A DNA stretch of 64,000 nucleotides from Sphingobacteriales bacterium (GTDB lineage Bacteria > Bacteroidota > Bacteroidia > Sphingobacteriales > Sphingobacteriaceae). The notes beneath the pieces were generated by a model, which was not told the origin of the DNA, ran no database searches, and was given only the letters and a program-made list of their open reading frames with translations. Position numbers and translations under genes: made by a program. Shown here one piece after another: positions 1 to 8,077 of this stretch. Numbering within the stretch: position 1 is the stretch's first letter; each line of letters begins with the position of its first letter. The stretch lies in the NCBI GenBank assembly GCA_014763615.1, contig JACXVB010000001.1, forward strand, positions 124,001-188,000. Direction: 5' to 3'.

Positions 1-1
1 C

Positions 2-433
2 CAAGTTCGTCCATCTGCGGGAGCTCGTAAATTAGCTGAGCAAGAGGAAATTGACGTAAGATTGTATTCTGTAATTTACAAAGCCATTGATGAAATCAAG
101 GCAGCGATGGAAGGGATGTTGGCTCCAGAATTTGAAGAGAAAATTGTAGCTAACGTAGAGATTCGTGAAACTTTTAAAATCACTAAAGTAGGAACTATTG
201 CAGGTTGTATGGTACTAGACGGAACCATCAAACGTGACTCTAAAATTAGAATTATCAGAGATGGTGTGGTGGTTTACACTGGTGAGTTAGAATCTTTAAA
301 ACGTTTTAAAGACGATGTGAAAGAGGTAAACAGAGGTTACGAGTGCGGTTTGAACATTAAAGGTTACAATGATATACAAGTAGGTGATATTGTTGAAGCT
401 TATGAACAAGTTGAAGTAAAACGAAAATTGTAA
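2..433 (+). CDS. infB: Translation initiation factor IF-2, C-terminal part (partial)
   Basis: Open at the left edge; the reading frame starts at base 2 and encodes the last 143 residues. It corresponds to domains III-IV of IF-2, the region that docks on the ribosome and binds the formyl-Met end of initiator tRNA. Recognisable stretches are [13 protein letters not shown], the segment [15 protein letters not shown], the beta-barrel start [14 protein letters not shown] and [18 protein letters not shown] near the end. The G domain lies outside the window. A TTG at position 62 is internal and is not a start. No co-transcribed gene follows; the next sequence downstream is a decayed regulator. Confidence 0.95.
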   Translation, partial: QVRPSAGARKLAEQEEIDVRLYSVIYKAIDEIKAAMEGMLAPEFEEKIVANVEIRETFKITKVGTIAGCMVLDGTIKRDSKIRIIRDGVVVYTGELESLKRFKDDVKEVNRGYECGLNIKGYNDIQVGDIVEAYEQVEVKRKL

Positions 434-456
434 AATATACAGTTTGTAAAACTTAA

Positions 457-966
457 AAAGCGGTTGATTTTGCATGAGTTTCTATTTTGCCTAATAATGT
501 GGGCTTTAAGAATTTAGGGTTAATGTTTAATCAACTGCTCCTCATCGAAAATACTTCTCAAATGTTTGTGGATAAGTTTCATGAGCAATAATTGCTTTAA
601 GAATTACCAATTATATTTTGTGAGCAAGGGTCTGGAACTAGATATTCGATGGAGCAATTTTTTAAGCAAAATGAGCTAAAAGTTCAGAAAAAGTTTGAGC
701 TTACAACAAATGAAGCCGTAAAGCAAGCAGTAATTGCTGGTTTGGGATATTCTGTATTGCCTCTAATCGGAATTAGAAACGAATTGAAGAGTAAAATCCT
801 ACAAATCATCAAGATTGAAGGTTTCCCAATTACCACGTCATGGAATTTAATTTGGCTGAAAAACAAGAACTTTTCTCCGATGGCAAAGGCCTATCTCCAA
901 TTTATCAAAAGCCAAAAGGAAGCCATTATTCAAGATAGGTTTGGCTGGTTAAATCAATTTAATTGA
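457..966 (+). pseudogene. Decayed LysR-family regulator, effector-binding domain remnant
   Basis: In the frame beginning at 457 one can read KAVDFA, stop, VSILPNN, then NQLLLIENTSQMFVDKFHEQ, two more stops, and then ELPIIFCEQGSGTRYSMEQFF followed by the intact C-terminal part KQAVIAGLGYSVLPL. This order (VDFA-VSxLP, then PxIxxExGSGTR, then VxAGLGxSxLP) is the effector-binding domain of LysR-type regulators. In-frame stops lie at 475-477, 589-591 and 598-600. No winged-helix DNA-binding domain is present upstream, because infB ends only 23 bases before. The ATG at 649 opens a 105-codon frame, but it is only the tail of the domain and cannot act as a regulator. Read as a gene relic rather than a small protein. 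Confidence 0.8.
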
Positions 967-1637
967 TTTTTATGTTGATTCAACGCTGAAAAAACAAGTG
1001 AGGTTAAGTAATCTCTGATGTCGGTTAACTTTCCATTATCCTCAAAGTCTGTTAAAGCAGGTAGATTTTCCATAAAAAAATCCTGGAAATGAGCACTTTC
1101 TACCATGGTGCTCGAAAGAGATTTAGTGTAAGGATAGTCTGGATTATATTCTTTCATGATATTACTGATGCGCTCACAAAGACTTTTATAAGGTTTAAAA
1201 AATTGATCAGTATTATCTTCTGCTACATGCTTTGTCAGAAATACTTTTGATGCATCTCTGATAATAATTTGGTGCATGTCTTCTAAATCAATTTCTTGAT
1301 CATCGGCTAATTCTCCATCAATTTGCCAGGTTAAAATATTGATGACTCTTTTTAACTTTTCTTCTGGATGAGTTAAATTATTTGTTTGAAAAATCACTTG
1401 ATAATCTAACCAATGCCAATACCAAGATACCACGTAGTTTAGCAAGCGATGCTTGTTCTCAAAATATCTATAGATTGTAGCTTCGGTAGATTTTATTTCA
1501 TCGGCTAATTTTTTAAATGTAAATGACTCAAAACCAATTTCTTTCATCAGTTTTATGCTTTTTCTAAAGATGTTTTTTCCAATGTCACTTTGTTCTGGAT
1601 CTTTTAAAAAAAGCTTATCATTCATTTTAGGTTGCAT
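954..1637 (-). CDS. TetR/AcrR-family transcriptional regulator
   Basis: About 227 residues from the ATG at 1637. The N-terminal TetR helix-turn-helix spans roughly residues 18-62: GFESFTFKKLADEIKSTEAT followed by IYRYFENKHRLL, the classic recognition helix with Y-x-Y-F-x-N-K. The rest is an all-helical ligand or dimerisation domain without a recognisable effector signature. An upstream in-frame GTG/ATG extension to 1730 would run a hydrophobic stretch (MIVILLLCKVNDL) into the operator region, so it is rejected. It is transcribed divergently from the exporter operon starting at 1775. Overlapping palindromes lie between the two genes, so it probably represses the exporter and itself; that is inference from arrangement. 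Its 3' end overlaps the LysR relic by 13 bases. Confidence 0.85.
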   Translation of the reverse strand: MQPKMNDKLFLKDPEQSDIGKNIFRKSIKLMKEIGFESFTFKKLADEIKSTEATIYRYFENKHRLLNYVVSWYWHWLDYQVIFQTNNLTHPEEKLKRVINILTWQIDGELADDQEIDLEDMHQIIIRDASKVFLTKHVAEDNTDQFFKPYKSLCERISNIMKEYNPDYPYTKSLSSTMVESAHFQDFFMENLPALTDFEDNGKLTDIRDYLTSLVFSALNQHKNQLN

Positions 1638-1699
1638 ATGCCAAACAATAGCAAAAAACTTAGCAGTTATTAATAAGGGCAATGTCATTATTAAATCAT

Positions 1700-1742
1700 T
1701 TACTTTACAAAGTAATAGTATTACTATCAATATAAAAAGTAA
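1700..1742. promoter_or_regulatory. Overlapping palindromes, probable TetR operator
   Basis: Two perfect inverted repeats overlap here: TTACTTT-AC-AAAGTAA at 1700-1715 and AGTAATA-G-TATTACT at 1711-1725. A further AAAAGTAA half-site lies at 1735-1742. All share an AGTAA core. The sites sit in the divergent intergenic region between tetR and the exporter operon, immediately upstream of the -7 box of the latter, where a repressor would block transcription. Binding by the adjacent TetR protein is inferred. Confidence 0.6.
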
Positions 1743-1746
1743 TTTT

Positions 1747-1754
1747 TATTTTTG
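1747..1754 (+). promoter_or_regulatory. Bacteroidota -7 promoter element of the exporter operon
   Basis: TATTTTTG matches the Bacteroidota consensus TAnnTTTG exactly and ends 20 bases before the ATG at 1775. No convincing TTG -33 element is seen at the expected distance; that position is occupied by the palindromes. This fits a regulated promoter but is not proof. Confidence 0.5.
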
Positions 1755-1774
1755 GTGTAAGATATTGATTTCAA

Positions 1775-3448
1775 ATGACAGAAATGCCATCACTTAGAGC
1801 AGCCATTAGGAAGCTTTTTCAACTAATTAATCTCGAAAAAATTGAGATTCAACATATATATATCTACGCCATCATCAGTGGTGTAATTATGTTATCCTTA
1901 CCTTTAGGAATACAAGCCATCATTAATTTAATGTTTGGGGCAGTGATTAGTACTTCCTTGGTGGTTTTAATTATTTTGGTAATTATGGGAACGCTGTTTA
2001 ACGGTATTTTACAGGTTAAACAAATGCGAATAACAGAAAGAATTCAACAAAGAATTTTTACTCGATTAACCTTTGAATACACCAATCGGATTCCAAAATT
2101 AAAACTGCAAAGTTTAGACGATTACCATTTGCCAGAATTAGTGAACCGTTTTTTTGATACTGTGAATTTGCAAAAAGGTCTATCAAAATTAATTCTTGAT
2201 TTTCCGGTTGCAAGTATTCAAATAGTTTTCGGACTAATTTTACTCGCTTTTTATCATCCTGTTTTTATTGCATTCGGCATGCTACTCAGTGGTTTGGTTT
2301 ACTCGATTTTTTACTATACCAGCCCTAAAGGTTTTAGCTCCAGTATTAGAGAGTCTGATTATAAATATCATGTGGCCCATTGGTTAGAAGAAATTGGGAG
2401 AAGCGTAAAAACGTTTAAATTTTTCCAACATAATGATCTGCACCTCAATAAAACTGATGAGTTAGTGAGTGGCTACTTAAAAGCCAGAGATGAGCATTTC
2501 TCAGTTTTAGTTTTCCAATATCGTGTCATGATTGCCTTTAAAGTTTTAATTACAGGGGCAATGTTGATTATCGGAGCAGTTTTATTTATCAATCAGCAAA
2601 TAAACTTGGGGCAGTTTATCGCGGCAGAAATCATCATCATCACCATCATCAATGCCGTTGAGAAAATGATTGTAAGTTTAGAAACTGTTTATGATGTACT
2701 CACTTCTTTGGAGAAAATCAATAAGATATTAGATAAGCCTCAAGATCTAGATGTAGAGAGAAATCTGATCACAGAAATTGATAAAAACAAAGGACTGGAG
2801 ATTGAATTAAGGGATGTTAGTTTTGGGTTTCAACCCGATAAGAAAATATTGAAGAATATTAATTTAACGATTAAATCTGGTGAGAAAATTTGTATCAGAG
2901 GCGAGGAAGGTTCAGGAAAAACTACCCTCTTGAGATTTTTATCTGGGATGTGGTCTGATTTTGAGGGGAATTTATTGTATAACCAAATTCCCTTTAAAAA
3001 TTATAATCCTGATAAAATTTACGAGCAAACAGCTTTCTTTTTAGATGAAGATGAGCTTTTTAGCGGTACCATTATAGAAAATATTACCCTAAAAAAGGAA
3101 ATTTCCGACTATAAAAAACTAAAGGATGTTTGTGATTTAGTGAGTTTGTCTGATTTTTTAAATAATAATTCACAAGGGTTGGATTATCATATAGATCCTC
3201 AAGGAAAAAGATTATCCTCTAGCATTGCAAAAAAGATATTATTAGCCAGATGCTTTTATAAAGAGCCGCAACTTTTGTTATTAGAAGATGGATGGTTAGC
3301 TATTGAAAAGCTTAATAGAGAAAGAATTATAGACTTTTTGACTGCGAAAAACCAAAAATTCACACTCGTTCTCATCAGCGATGAGCAAATACTATTTGAT
3401 CAATGCGATAGAGTTTTGACGATGAAAGACGGACAAATTTTAAACTAG
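1775..3448 (+). CDS. ABC exporter subunit (membrane domain plus ATPase) with degenerate nucleotide-binding motifs
   Basis: 557 residues laid out like an HlyB/LapB-type half-transporter without the N-terminal peptidase domain. Membrane helices fall at about 28-50, 55-75, 145-180 and 255-300, and the nucleotide-binding domain covers 335-557. Walker A is intact (GEEGSGKT, residues 376-383). The other motifs deviate: the Q-loop position reads FLDEDELFSG, the signature LSGGQ is replaced by LSSSIAKKI, the Walker B end reads LLLLED (E504-D505, the acidic pair inverted), and the switch histidine is D in LVLISDEQ. First gene of an operon with HlyD and TolC partners. ATP hydrolysis by a homodimer is doubtful; it may be regulatory, slow, or paired with another ATPase. 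Substrate unknown. Confidence 0.85.
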   Translation: MTEMPSLRAAIRKLFQLINLEKIEIQHIYIYAIISGVIMLSLPLGIQAIINLMFGAVISTSLVVLIILVIMGTLFNGILQVKQMRITERIQQRIFTRLTFEYTNRIPKLKLQSLDDYHLPELVNRFFDTVNLQKGLSKLILDFPVASIQIVFGLILLAFYHPVFIAFGMLLSGLVYSIFYYTSPKGFSSSIRESDYKYHVAHWLEEIGRSVKTFKFFQHNDLHLNKTDELVSGYLKARDEHFSVLVFQYRVMIAFKVLITGAMLIIGAVLFINQQINLGQFIAAEIIIITIINAVEKMIVSLETVYDVLTSLEKINKILDKPQDLDVERNLITEIDKNKGLEIELRDVSFGFQPDKKILKNINLTIKSGEKICIRGEEGSGKTTLLRFLSGMWSDFEGNLLYNQIPFKNYNPDKIYEQTAFFLDEDELFSGTIIENITLKKEISDYKKLKDVCDLVSLSDFLNNNSQGLDYHIDPQGKRLSSSIAKKILLARCFYKEPQLLLLEDGWLAIEKLNRERIIDFLTAKNQKFTLVLISDEQILFDQCDRVLTMKDGQILN

Positions 3449-3456
3449 AAGGAATC

Positions 3457-4812
3457 ATGTTTTTAGATAAAAATATACACTCAGAAAAATTTTTACAATT
3501 TGATTCATTCAGAAAAGTTGTATTAGAAACTCCTAAGAAGAGTTTAAGAAAGATATTCCTGATTTGCTTGTTGGTTTTTATCGTGATTTTAGCTTTACCA
3601 TGGACACAGAGTATCCAATCAAAAGGGGTGATTTCATCTATTAATCCAGACCAAAGACCTCAAAAGGTGAATTCAATTATACCAGGGAGAATATTAAAAT
3701 GGTATATACAAGATGGGCAACAAGTAAACAAAGGGGATACTTTATTACTTTTGGGAGAAATAAAAGAAGATTATTTAGATAAATCTTTATTAAGTAGAGT
3801 AACAGATCAAATTGAAGCCAAAGAAGAAGCGGTTGATTATTATAAGCAAAAGGCCGTTACCTCTACCCAACAAGAAAAAGCTTTACTTGCTTCGCTTCAA
3901 TTGAAAAAATCACAACTTAGAAATAAATTAAAGCAATATAAACTGCAAGTGCAATCAGATAGTATTGCTTTTGAAGCAGCAAAATCACAATTGGCTATCT
4001 CTGACGAACAGTTAAAAAGGCAGCAACAACTGTATAAAGCAGGTTTAAAATCGTTAACAGATTTAGAGCAAAAACAACAGTATTTTCAAAATGCTTTGGC
4101 AAAGAAGATGAGTGCTGAAAATAAATATTATAATGGCAAAAATGAATTAATTAATATCCAATTAGACCTTTCTAATGCTGAGCAAGAATATGCAGAAAAG
4201 ATATCCAAAATAAATGGAGAGCAGTTCTCGGCTTTATCTCAAGCTTCTAGTACCAATGGAGAAATTGCCAAACTTAGAAATCAATTAGAAAATTATACAC
4301 AGCGAAGAAATTTTTATGTAATTACAGCACCGCAAGCCGGACAAATTCTAAGATCTAATGCCGCAGGAATTGGAGAGATTGTTAAAGATGGCGAAACTTT
4401 ACTACAAATTGTGCCGAAAAATTTCGATCCAGCAATTGAAATTGAAGTTGATCCGATGGATATGCCATTAATAAACCTAGGACAGAAAGTGCAACTGGAG
4501 TTTGATGGTTTTCCTGCGATTGTATTTTCTGGCTGGCCAGCTGCATCCTATGGTGTTTTTTCAGGTGAAATTTCAGCTATAGACCAATCTATACAAGCTA
4601 GTGGTAAATTTAGGATTTGGGTGAAACCAATTGGAAATAAACCTTGGCCAAAGCGACTTAAATATGGTGGAGGAGTGAAAAGTATCGCTTTGCTAAAAGA
4701 CGTTCCGATTGTTTACGAGCTTTGGAGACAATTGAATGGTTTTCCACCCGAGTATTATCAACCCAAACAAACGGTTGATTCTGGAAAGAAAGGAGATAAA
4801 CTTGAAAAATAA
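3457..4812 (+). CDS. HlyD-family membrane fusion protein
   Basis: 451 residues. One N-terminal membrane anchor (about 28-49, IFLICLLVFIVILALPW) is followed by a biotinyl-lipoyl-like half (GRILKWYIQDGQQVNKGDTL). A long coiled-coil hairpin rich in K, Q and E spans about 105-280, the second lipoyl half follows (ITAPQAGQILRSNAAG), and then a beta-barrel domain. This periplasmic adaptor bridges the inner-membrane ABC subunit and the outer-membrane TolC-like channel. The start has a good Shine-Dalgarno (AAGGA) 8 bases after the ABC stop. The end overlaps the TolC-like gene by 11 bases, implying translational coupling. Confidence 0.9.
   Translation: MFLDKNIHSEKFLQFDSFRKVVLETPKKSLRKIFLICLLVFIVILALPWTQSIQSKGVISSINPDQRPQKVNSIIPGRILKWYIQDGQQVNKGDTLLLLGEIKEDYLDKSLLSRVTDQIEAKEEAVDYYKQKAVTSTQQEKALLASLQLKKSQLRNKLKQYKLQVQSDSIAFEAAKSQLAISDEQLKRQQQLYKAGLKSLTDLEQKQQYFQNALAKKMSAENKYYNGKNELINIQLDLSNAEQEYAEKISKINGEQFSALSQASSTNGEIAKLRNQLENYTQRRNFYVITAPQAGQILRSNAAGIGEIVKDGETLLQIVPKNFDPAIEIEVDPMDMPLINLGQKVQLEFDGFPAIVFSGWPAASYGVFSGEISAIDQSIQASGKFRIWVKPIGNKPWPKRLKYGGGVKSIALLKDVPIVYELWRQLNGFPPEYYQPKQTVDSGKKGDKLEK
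4791..4795 (+). promoter_or_regulatory. Ribosome binding site that fixes a TTG start
   Basis: AGGAG ends 6 bases before the TTG at 4802. Starting there gives a clean signal peptide (MKNKLFFIFLLIFALG). The upstream ATG at 4736 would instead add 22 charged residues and place the hydrophobic core too far from the N-terminus. The site therefore decides the start of the TolC-like gene. Confidence 0.7.
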
Positions 4813-6196
4813 ACTTTTCTTTATTTTTTTATTGATTTTTGCTCTTGGTATCAAGACAGAAGCGCAGCAAAAAGTAGATACCTTAGATTGGCTTAGCTTT
4901 AGAAATTTGGTTAAGAAATATCACCCAGTTACAGCACAAGCTAGGCTTTTAGATGATTTGGCAAAGGCAAAAAAGACCAAAGCTTTAGGCGGTTTTGAAC
5001 CTAAATTAGGAGTTGATTTTGATAGAAAAATTTATGATGGAACTGAATATTATCAGTTTCTAACTCCAGAATTAAAAATACCACTTTGGTATGGTTTAGA
5101 GCTAAAAGGCTCTTATTCTGAGGCAGAAGGAACGTATTTAAATCCAGAAAATAAATTACCGAAAGAGGGATTAAGCTATGCTGGCTTATCTTTTCAGTTA
5201 GGTAAAGGATTGTTAATGGACGAGCGGAGAGCAGCACTGAAACAAGCTCAGATTTTTGCTCAAGCTAGTAAAAATCAGCAGCAGCAAATTTTAAATGATT
5301 TATTTAAAGATGCTGGCGAGGCTTATATCAATTGGTACAATAAATATCAAAATTTGAAGCTCTATCAAAATATTGTAGCGTTAGCAAAATTTCGTTTTGA
5401 GGCGGTTAAAAATGGTTTTGCAGGCGGAGATCAACCAGCGATAGATACGGTAGAGGCTTTTTTAAACTTACAGCAAAGAGAAGTGCAATTGCAACAAGCT
5501 GATTATGAATTAAAGGAAGCAAAATATTTATTAAGTAATTTTCTTTGGTTAGAGAATAATCAACCTACCAATCCTGATTTATTAAATATTGTTCCCGATT
5601 CTGATTTTGTGGTTTCTTTAGTTCAGCCATCAGATGCGATGAATAATCCTAAATTGTTAAGTTATCAATTTAAAATTAAAGATTTAGAAATTGAGAAGCG
5701 ATTAAAAGCGGAGAGTTTAAGACCAGAAATTAGCGTTGGTTTGGGCTTACTAAATAGCGGAAGAAACGCCTTGCAGAATATAAATTCAAACTATTGGGCG
5801 GATAATAATAAAATAAATCTGAAGTTCTCTTTTCCGCTCTTTTTGGCAAAAGCCAGAGGAGATTTAGCAGAAACGAAGATGAAAATTAGAAATACTGAAA
5901 TTGAACGTGAATTGGTGAATATAGAACTTCGAAATAAACAAAACCAGATTAGTGCAGAAAACGAAACACTATATAATCAACTAAACTTAATGAAACAGCA
6001 ATTAAGTGCCGCTGAAACTTTATTGAAAGGTGAGGAAATCAAATTCAAATTAGGTGATAGCTCATTGTTTAAAGTAAACTCAAGAGAAACCAAGCTCATT
6101 GAGGTAAATGAAAAGTATCTTCAGACGATTGCAAAACTGAAAAAAGCACAACTCAAAAGTTTTTGGATTAACGGCGAGCTAACAAATATCTTTTAA
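4802..6196 (+). CDS. TolC-family outer-membrane efflux protein
   Basis: 464 residues from the TTG at 4802. The signal peptide ends near IKTEA-QQ. The body is largely alpha-helical with two repeated halves, typical of TolC: the first around LVKKYHPVTAQARLLDDLAK and the second around FKIKDLEIEKRLKAESLRP. Alanine- and glutamine-rich helices forming the periplasmic tunnel and barrel strands such as LGLGLLNSGRN are visible. It forms the outer-membrane exit duct of the exporter encoded by the two preceding genes. The stop overlaps the end of the convergent MsbA-like gene by four bases, so no separate terminator exists. Confidence 0.9.
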   Translation: MKNKLFFIFLLIFALGIKTEAQQKVDTLDWLSFRNLVKKYHPVTAQARLLDDLAKAKKTKALGGFEPKLGVDFDRKIYDGTEYYQFLTPELKIPLWYGLELKGSYSEAEGTYLNPENKLPKEGLSYAGLSFQLGKGLLMDERRAALKQAQIFAQASKNQQQQILNDLFKDAGEAYINWYNKYQNLKLYQNIVALAKFRFEAVKNGFAGGDQPAIDTVEAFLNLQQREVQLQQADYELKEAKYLLSNFLWLENNQPTNPDLLNIVPDSDFVVSLVQPSDAMNNPKLLSYQFKIKDLEIEKRLKAESLRPEISVGLGLLNSGRNALQNINSNYWADNNKINLKFSFPLFLAKARGDLAETKMKIRNTEIERELVNIELRNKQNQISAENETLYNQLNLMKQQLSAAETLLKGEEIKFKLGDSSLFKVNSRETKLIEVNEKYLQTIAKLKKAQLKSFWINGELTNIF

Positions 6197-8031
6197 CTTT
6201 CAAAAGTTTGCATGCTGATGAGCTTGTTATAAAGTCCATTTTTCTGGAGAAGCTCGCTGTGCGTTCCTTGCTCAACAATTTTTCCTGATTCTATCACTAC
6301 AATGACATCAGCATGCTGGATAGTGCTTAAACGATGTGCAATTACAATGGTAGTTCTGTTCATCATCAATTTATCCAAAGCTTCTTGAACTAATTTTTCT
6401 GATTCGGTATCTAAAGCAGAGGTAGCTTCATCCAAAAGCATTAATGGAGGATTCCCCAAAACTGCTCTTGCGATACATAAACGCTGTTTTTGTCCGCCGG
6501 ATAATTTCATCCCCCTATCTCCAATATTAGTTTGGTAACCCTCTTCAGTTTTTAGAATAAATTCATGTGCATTGGCAATTTTTGCCGCATTCTCTACCTC
6601 TTCTTGAGAAAATCCAGTTCTGCCAAAAACGATATTATTATAAATGCTATCGTTAAATAAAATAGATTCTTGATTTACCACGCCCATTAAACTCCTTAAA
6701 GAATTTTGGGTGAGCTCTTTGATATTTTGCCCGTCAATCAATATTTCTCCAGAAGCTGGGTCTGTGAAACGAGGAATGAGGTCTAGTAAGGTTGATTTTC
6801 CACCTCCTGATGGCCCTACTAAAGCCATTGTACTTCCTTTTTCCACTTTTAAATCAATCTCTTTTAAGATTTCCTTTTCGCCATAAGCAAAGGTTACTTT
6901 TTTAAATTCTATAGCTGATTTAAATGCTGATACTTCTTTTGCATCAGGTAAATCATTTACCAAAGAAGGAGTATCCATTAAACCTAAAACTCTTTCTCCG
7001 GCAGCTAATCCTTGATTGATGTTACTAAAAGAATCAGAAATCGCTTTTGCTGGGCGCAAAAGCTGAGAAAAAGCACCTAAATAAGTGATAAAACCAGCAG
7101 CAGTAATGCTAGCATCTTTGTCTAAAACTAATGATCCTCCATAAATTAAAATCCCCGAAAGGGTTAAAACTCCTAAAAATTCGGATACCGGTGAAGCCAA
7201 TTGTTGCCTTCGAACCATGGCTCGGCTGATATCAGCATACTTATCATTCTCGATATTAAATTTCTTTCTGATGTATCCTAAAGCATTAAAAGCTTTTACA
7301 ATTCGCATTCCGCTGATGGCTTCATCCACATGAGAAACCATTACGCCAAAAGTATTTTGTGCCTCAAGTGCTTGCGCTTTTAATCTTTTAACAATTCTGC
7401 CGATGATTAACCCCGAAATAGGAATAACTAAGAGCGTGAATAAAGTAAGCTTTGCAGAAATTGAAAATAGCAACACAAAATATCCAATCATGAGCATGGG
7501 CTCTCTAAAAATGACTTGCAAAGTGTTGGTAATGGAAAATTGAACTACTTGTACATCAGAAGTGATTTTTGAAATGATATCACCTTTTCGCTCGCTATTA
7601 AAGAAATTTAAGTGCAGCTGAGTAACCGATTCAAACAAGCTTTTTCTTAAATTATGGAGTGTGTAAATCCTTAGATTTTCCATAATTCTTTGAGAAATAT
7701 ATCTAAAAAGATTACTAAAGAAAACGCAAAGTACCACGGAAATAGCCACAAAAACTAAAGCTCCTTTTGCACCATTTAATATTACAAAATGCTGTAATTC
7801 GTAATTAAATAAGTCTTTGAAATAAACTGGATCTCCGTTGAAAACAGGTTTTGTTAATTGTATGGTATTTTTTGCAGCATTGGTTTGATCAAACAAAACT
7901 TGCATTACCGGAATCAATAAAGAGAAAACCAAAGTATTGAATAAAGCATAAAGCAGTGTAAAAATGAAATAAGGCACTGCAAATTTGCCTATCGGTTTAG
8001 CAAAAGAAAGTAATCTAAAATAGGTTTTCAT
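6193..8031 (-). CDS. MsbA-like ABC transporter (lipid/LPS flippase)
   Basis: 612 residues. An N-terminal ABC exporter membrane domain has six helices (about 18-40, 70-95, 155-205, 270-315) and is followed by a complete nucleotide-binding domain: Walker A GPSGGGKST, Q-loop VVNQESILFNDSIYNN, signature LSGGQKQRLCIARA, Walker B LMLLDEATSALD and switch H in TIVIAHRLST. All catalytic residues are intact, unlike in the neighbouring exporter. It is the last gene of a minus-strand cluster with an O-antigen ligase and a GT2 glycosyltransferase, which supports a role in flipping lipid A-core or a related glycolipid. General multidrug export cannot be excluded from sequence. Confidence 0.85.
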   Translation of the reverse strand: MKTYFRLLSFAKPIGKFAVPYFIFTLLYALFNTLVFSLLIPVMQVLFDQTNAAKNTIQLTKPVFNGDPVYFKDLFNYELQHFVILNGAKGALVFVAISVVLCVFFSNLFRYISQRIMENLRIYTLHNLRKSLFESVTQLHLNFFNSERKGDIISKITSDVQVVQFSITNTLQVIFREPMLMIGYFVLLFSISAKLTLFTLLVIPISGLIIGRIVKRLKAQALEAQNTFGVMVSHVDEAISGMRIVKAFNALGYIRKKFNIENDKYADISRAMVRRQQLASPVSEFLGVLTLSGILIYGGSLVLDKDASITAAGFITYLGAFSQLLRPAKAISDSFSNINQGLAAGERVLGLMDTPSLVNDLPDAKEVSAFKSAIEFKKVTFAYGEKEILKEIDLKVEKGSTMALVGPSGGGKSTLLDLIPRFTDPASGEILIDGQNIKELTQNSLRSLMGVVNQESILFNDSIYNNIVFGRTGFSQEEVENAAKIANAHEFILKTEEGYQTNIGDRGMKLSGGQKQRLCIARAVLGNPPLMLLDEATSALDTESEKLVQEALDKLMMNRTTIVIAHRLSTIQHADVIVVIESGKIVEQGTHSELLQKNGLYNKLISMQTFES

Positions 8032-8077
8032 TTTAAAATCAAAGTGGCAAAGATAATCCTTTTAATTTTAGCTGCTT

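Noticed and set aside
649-966. A 105-codon ORF that could be read as a small regulator
   Set aside because: It is only the tail of the LysR effector domain; matching sequence continues upstream through three stops, so it is part of the relic.
1638-1730. N-terminal extension of the TetR reading frame
   Set aside because: It would cover the palindromes and add a hydrophobic segment not typical before a TetR HTH; ATG 1637 is used.
2629-2652. ATC-rich run in the ABC exporter gene
   Set aside because: It encodes a run of Ile/Thr inside a membrane helix and is explained by protein composition; no phase-variable unit length is evident.
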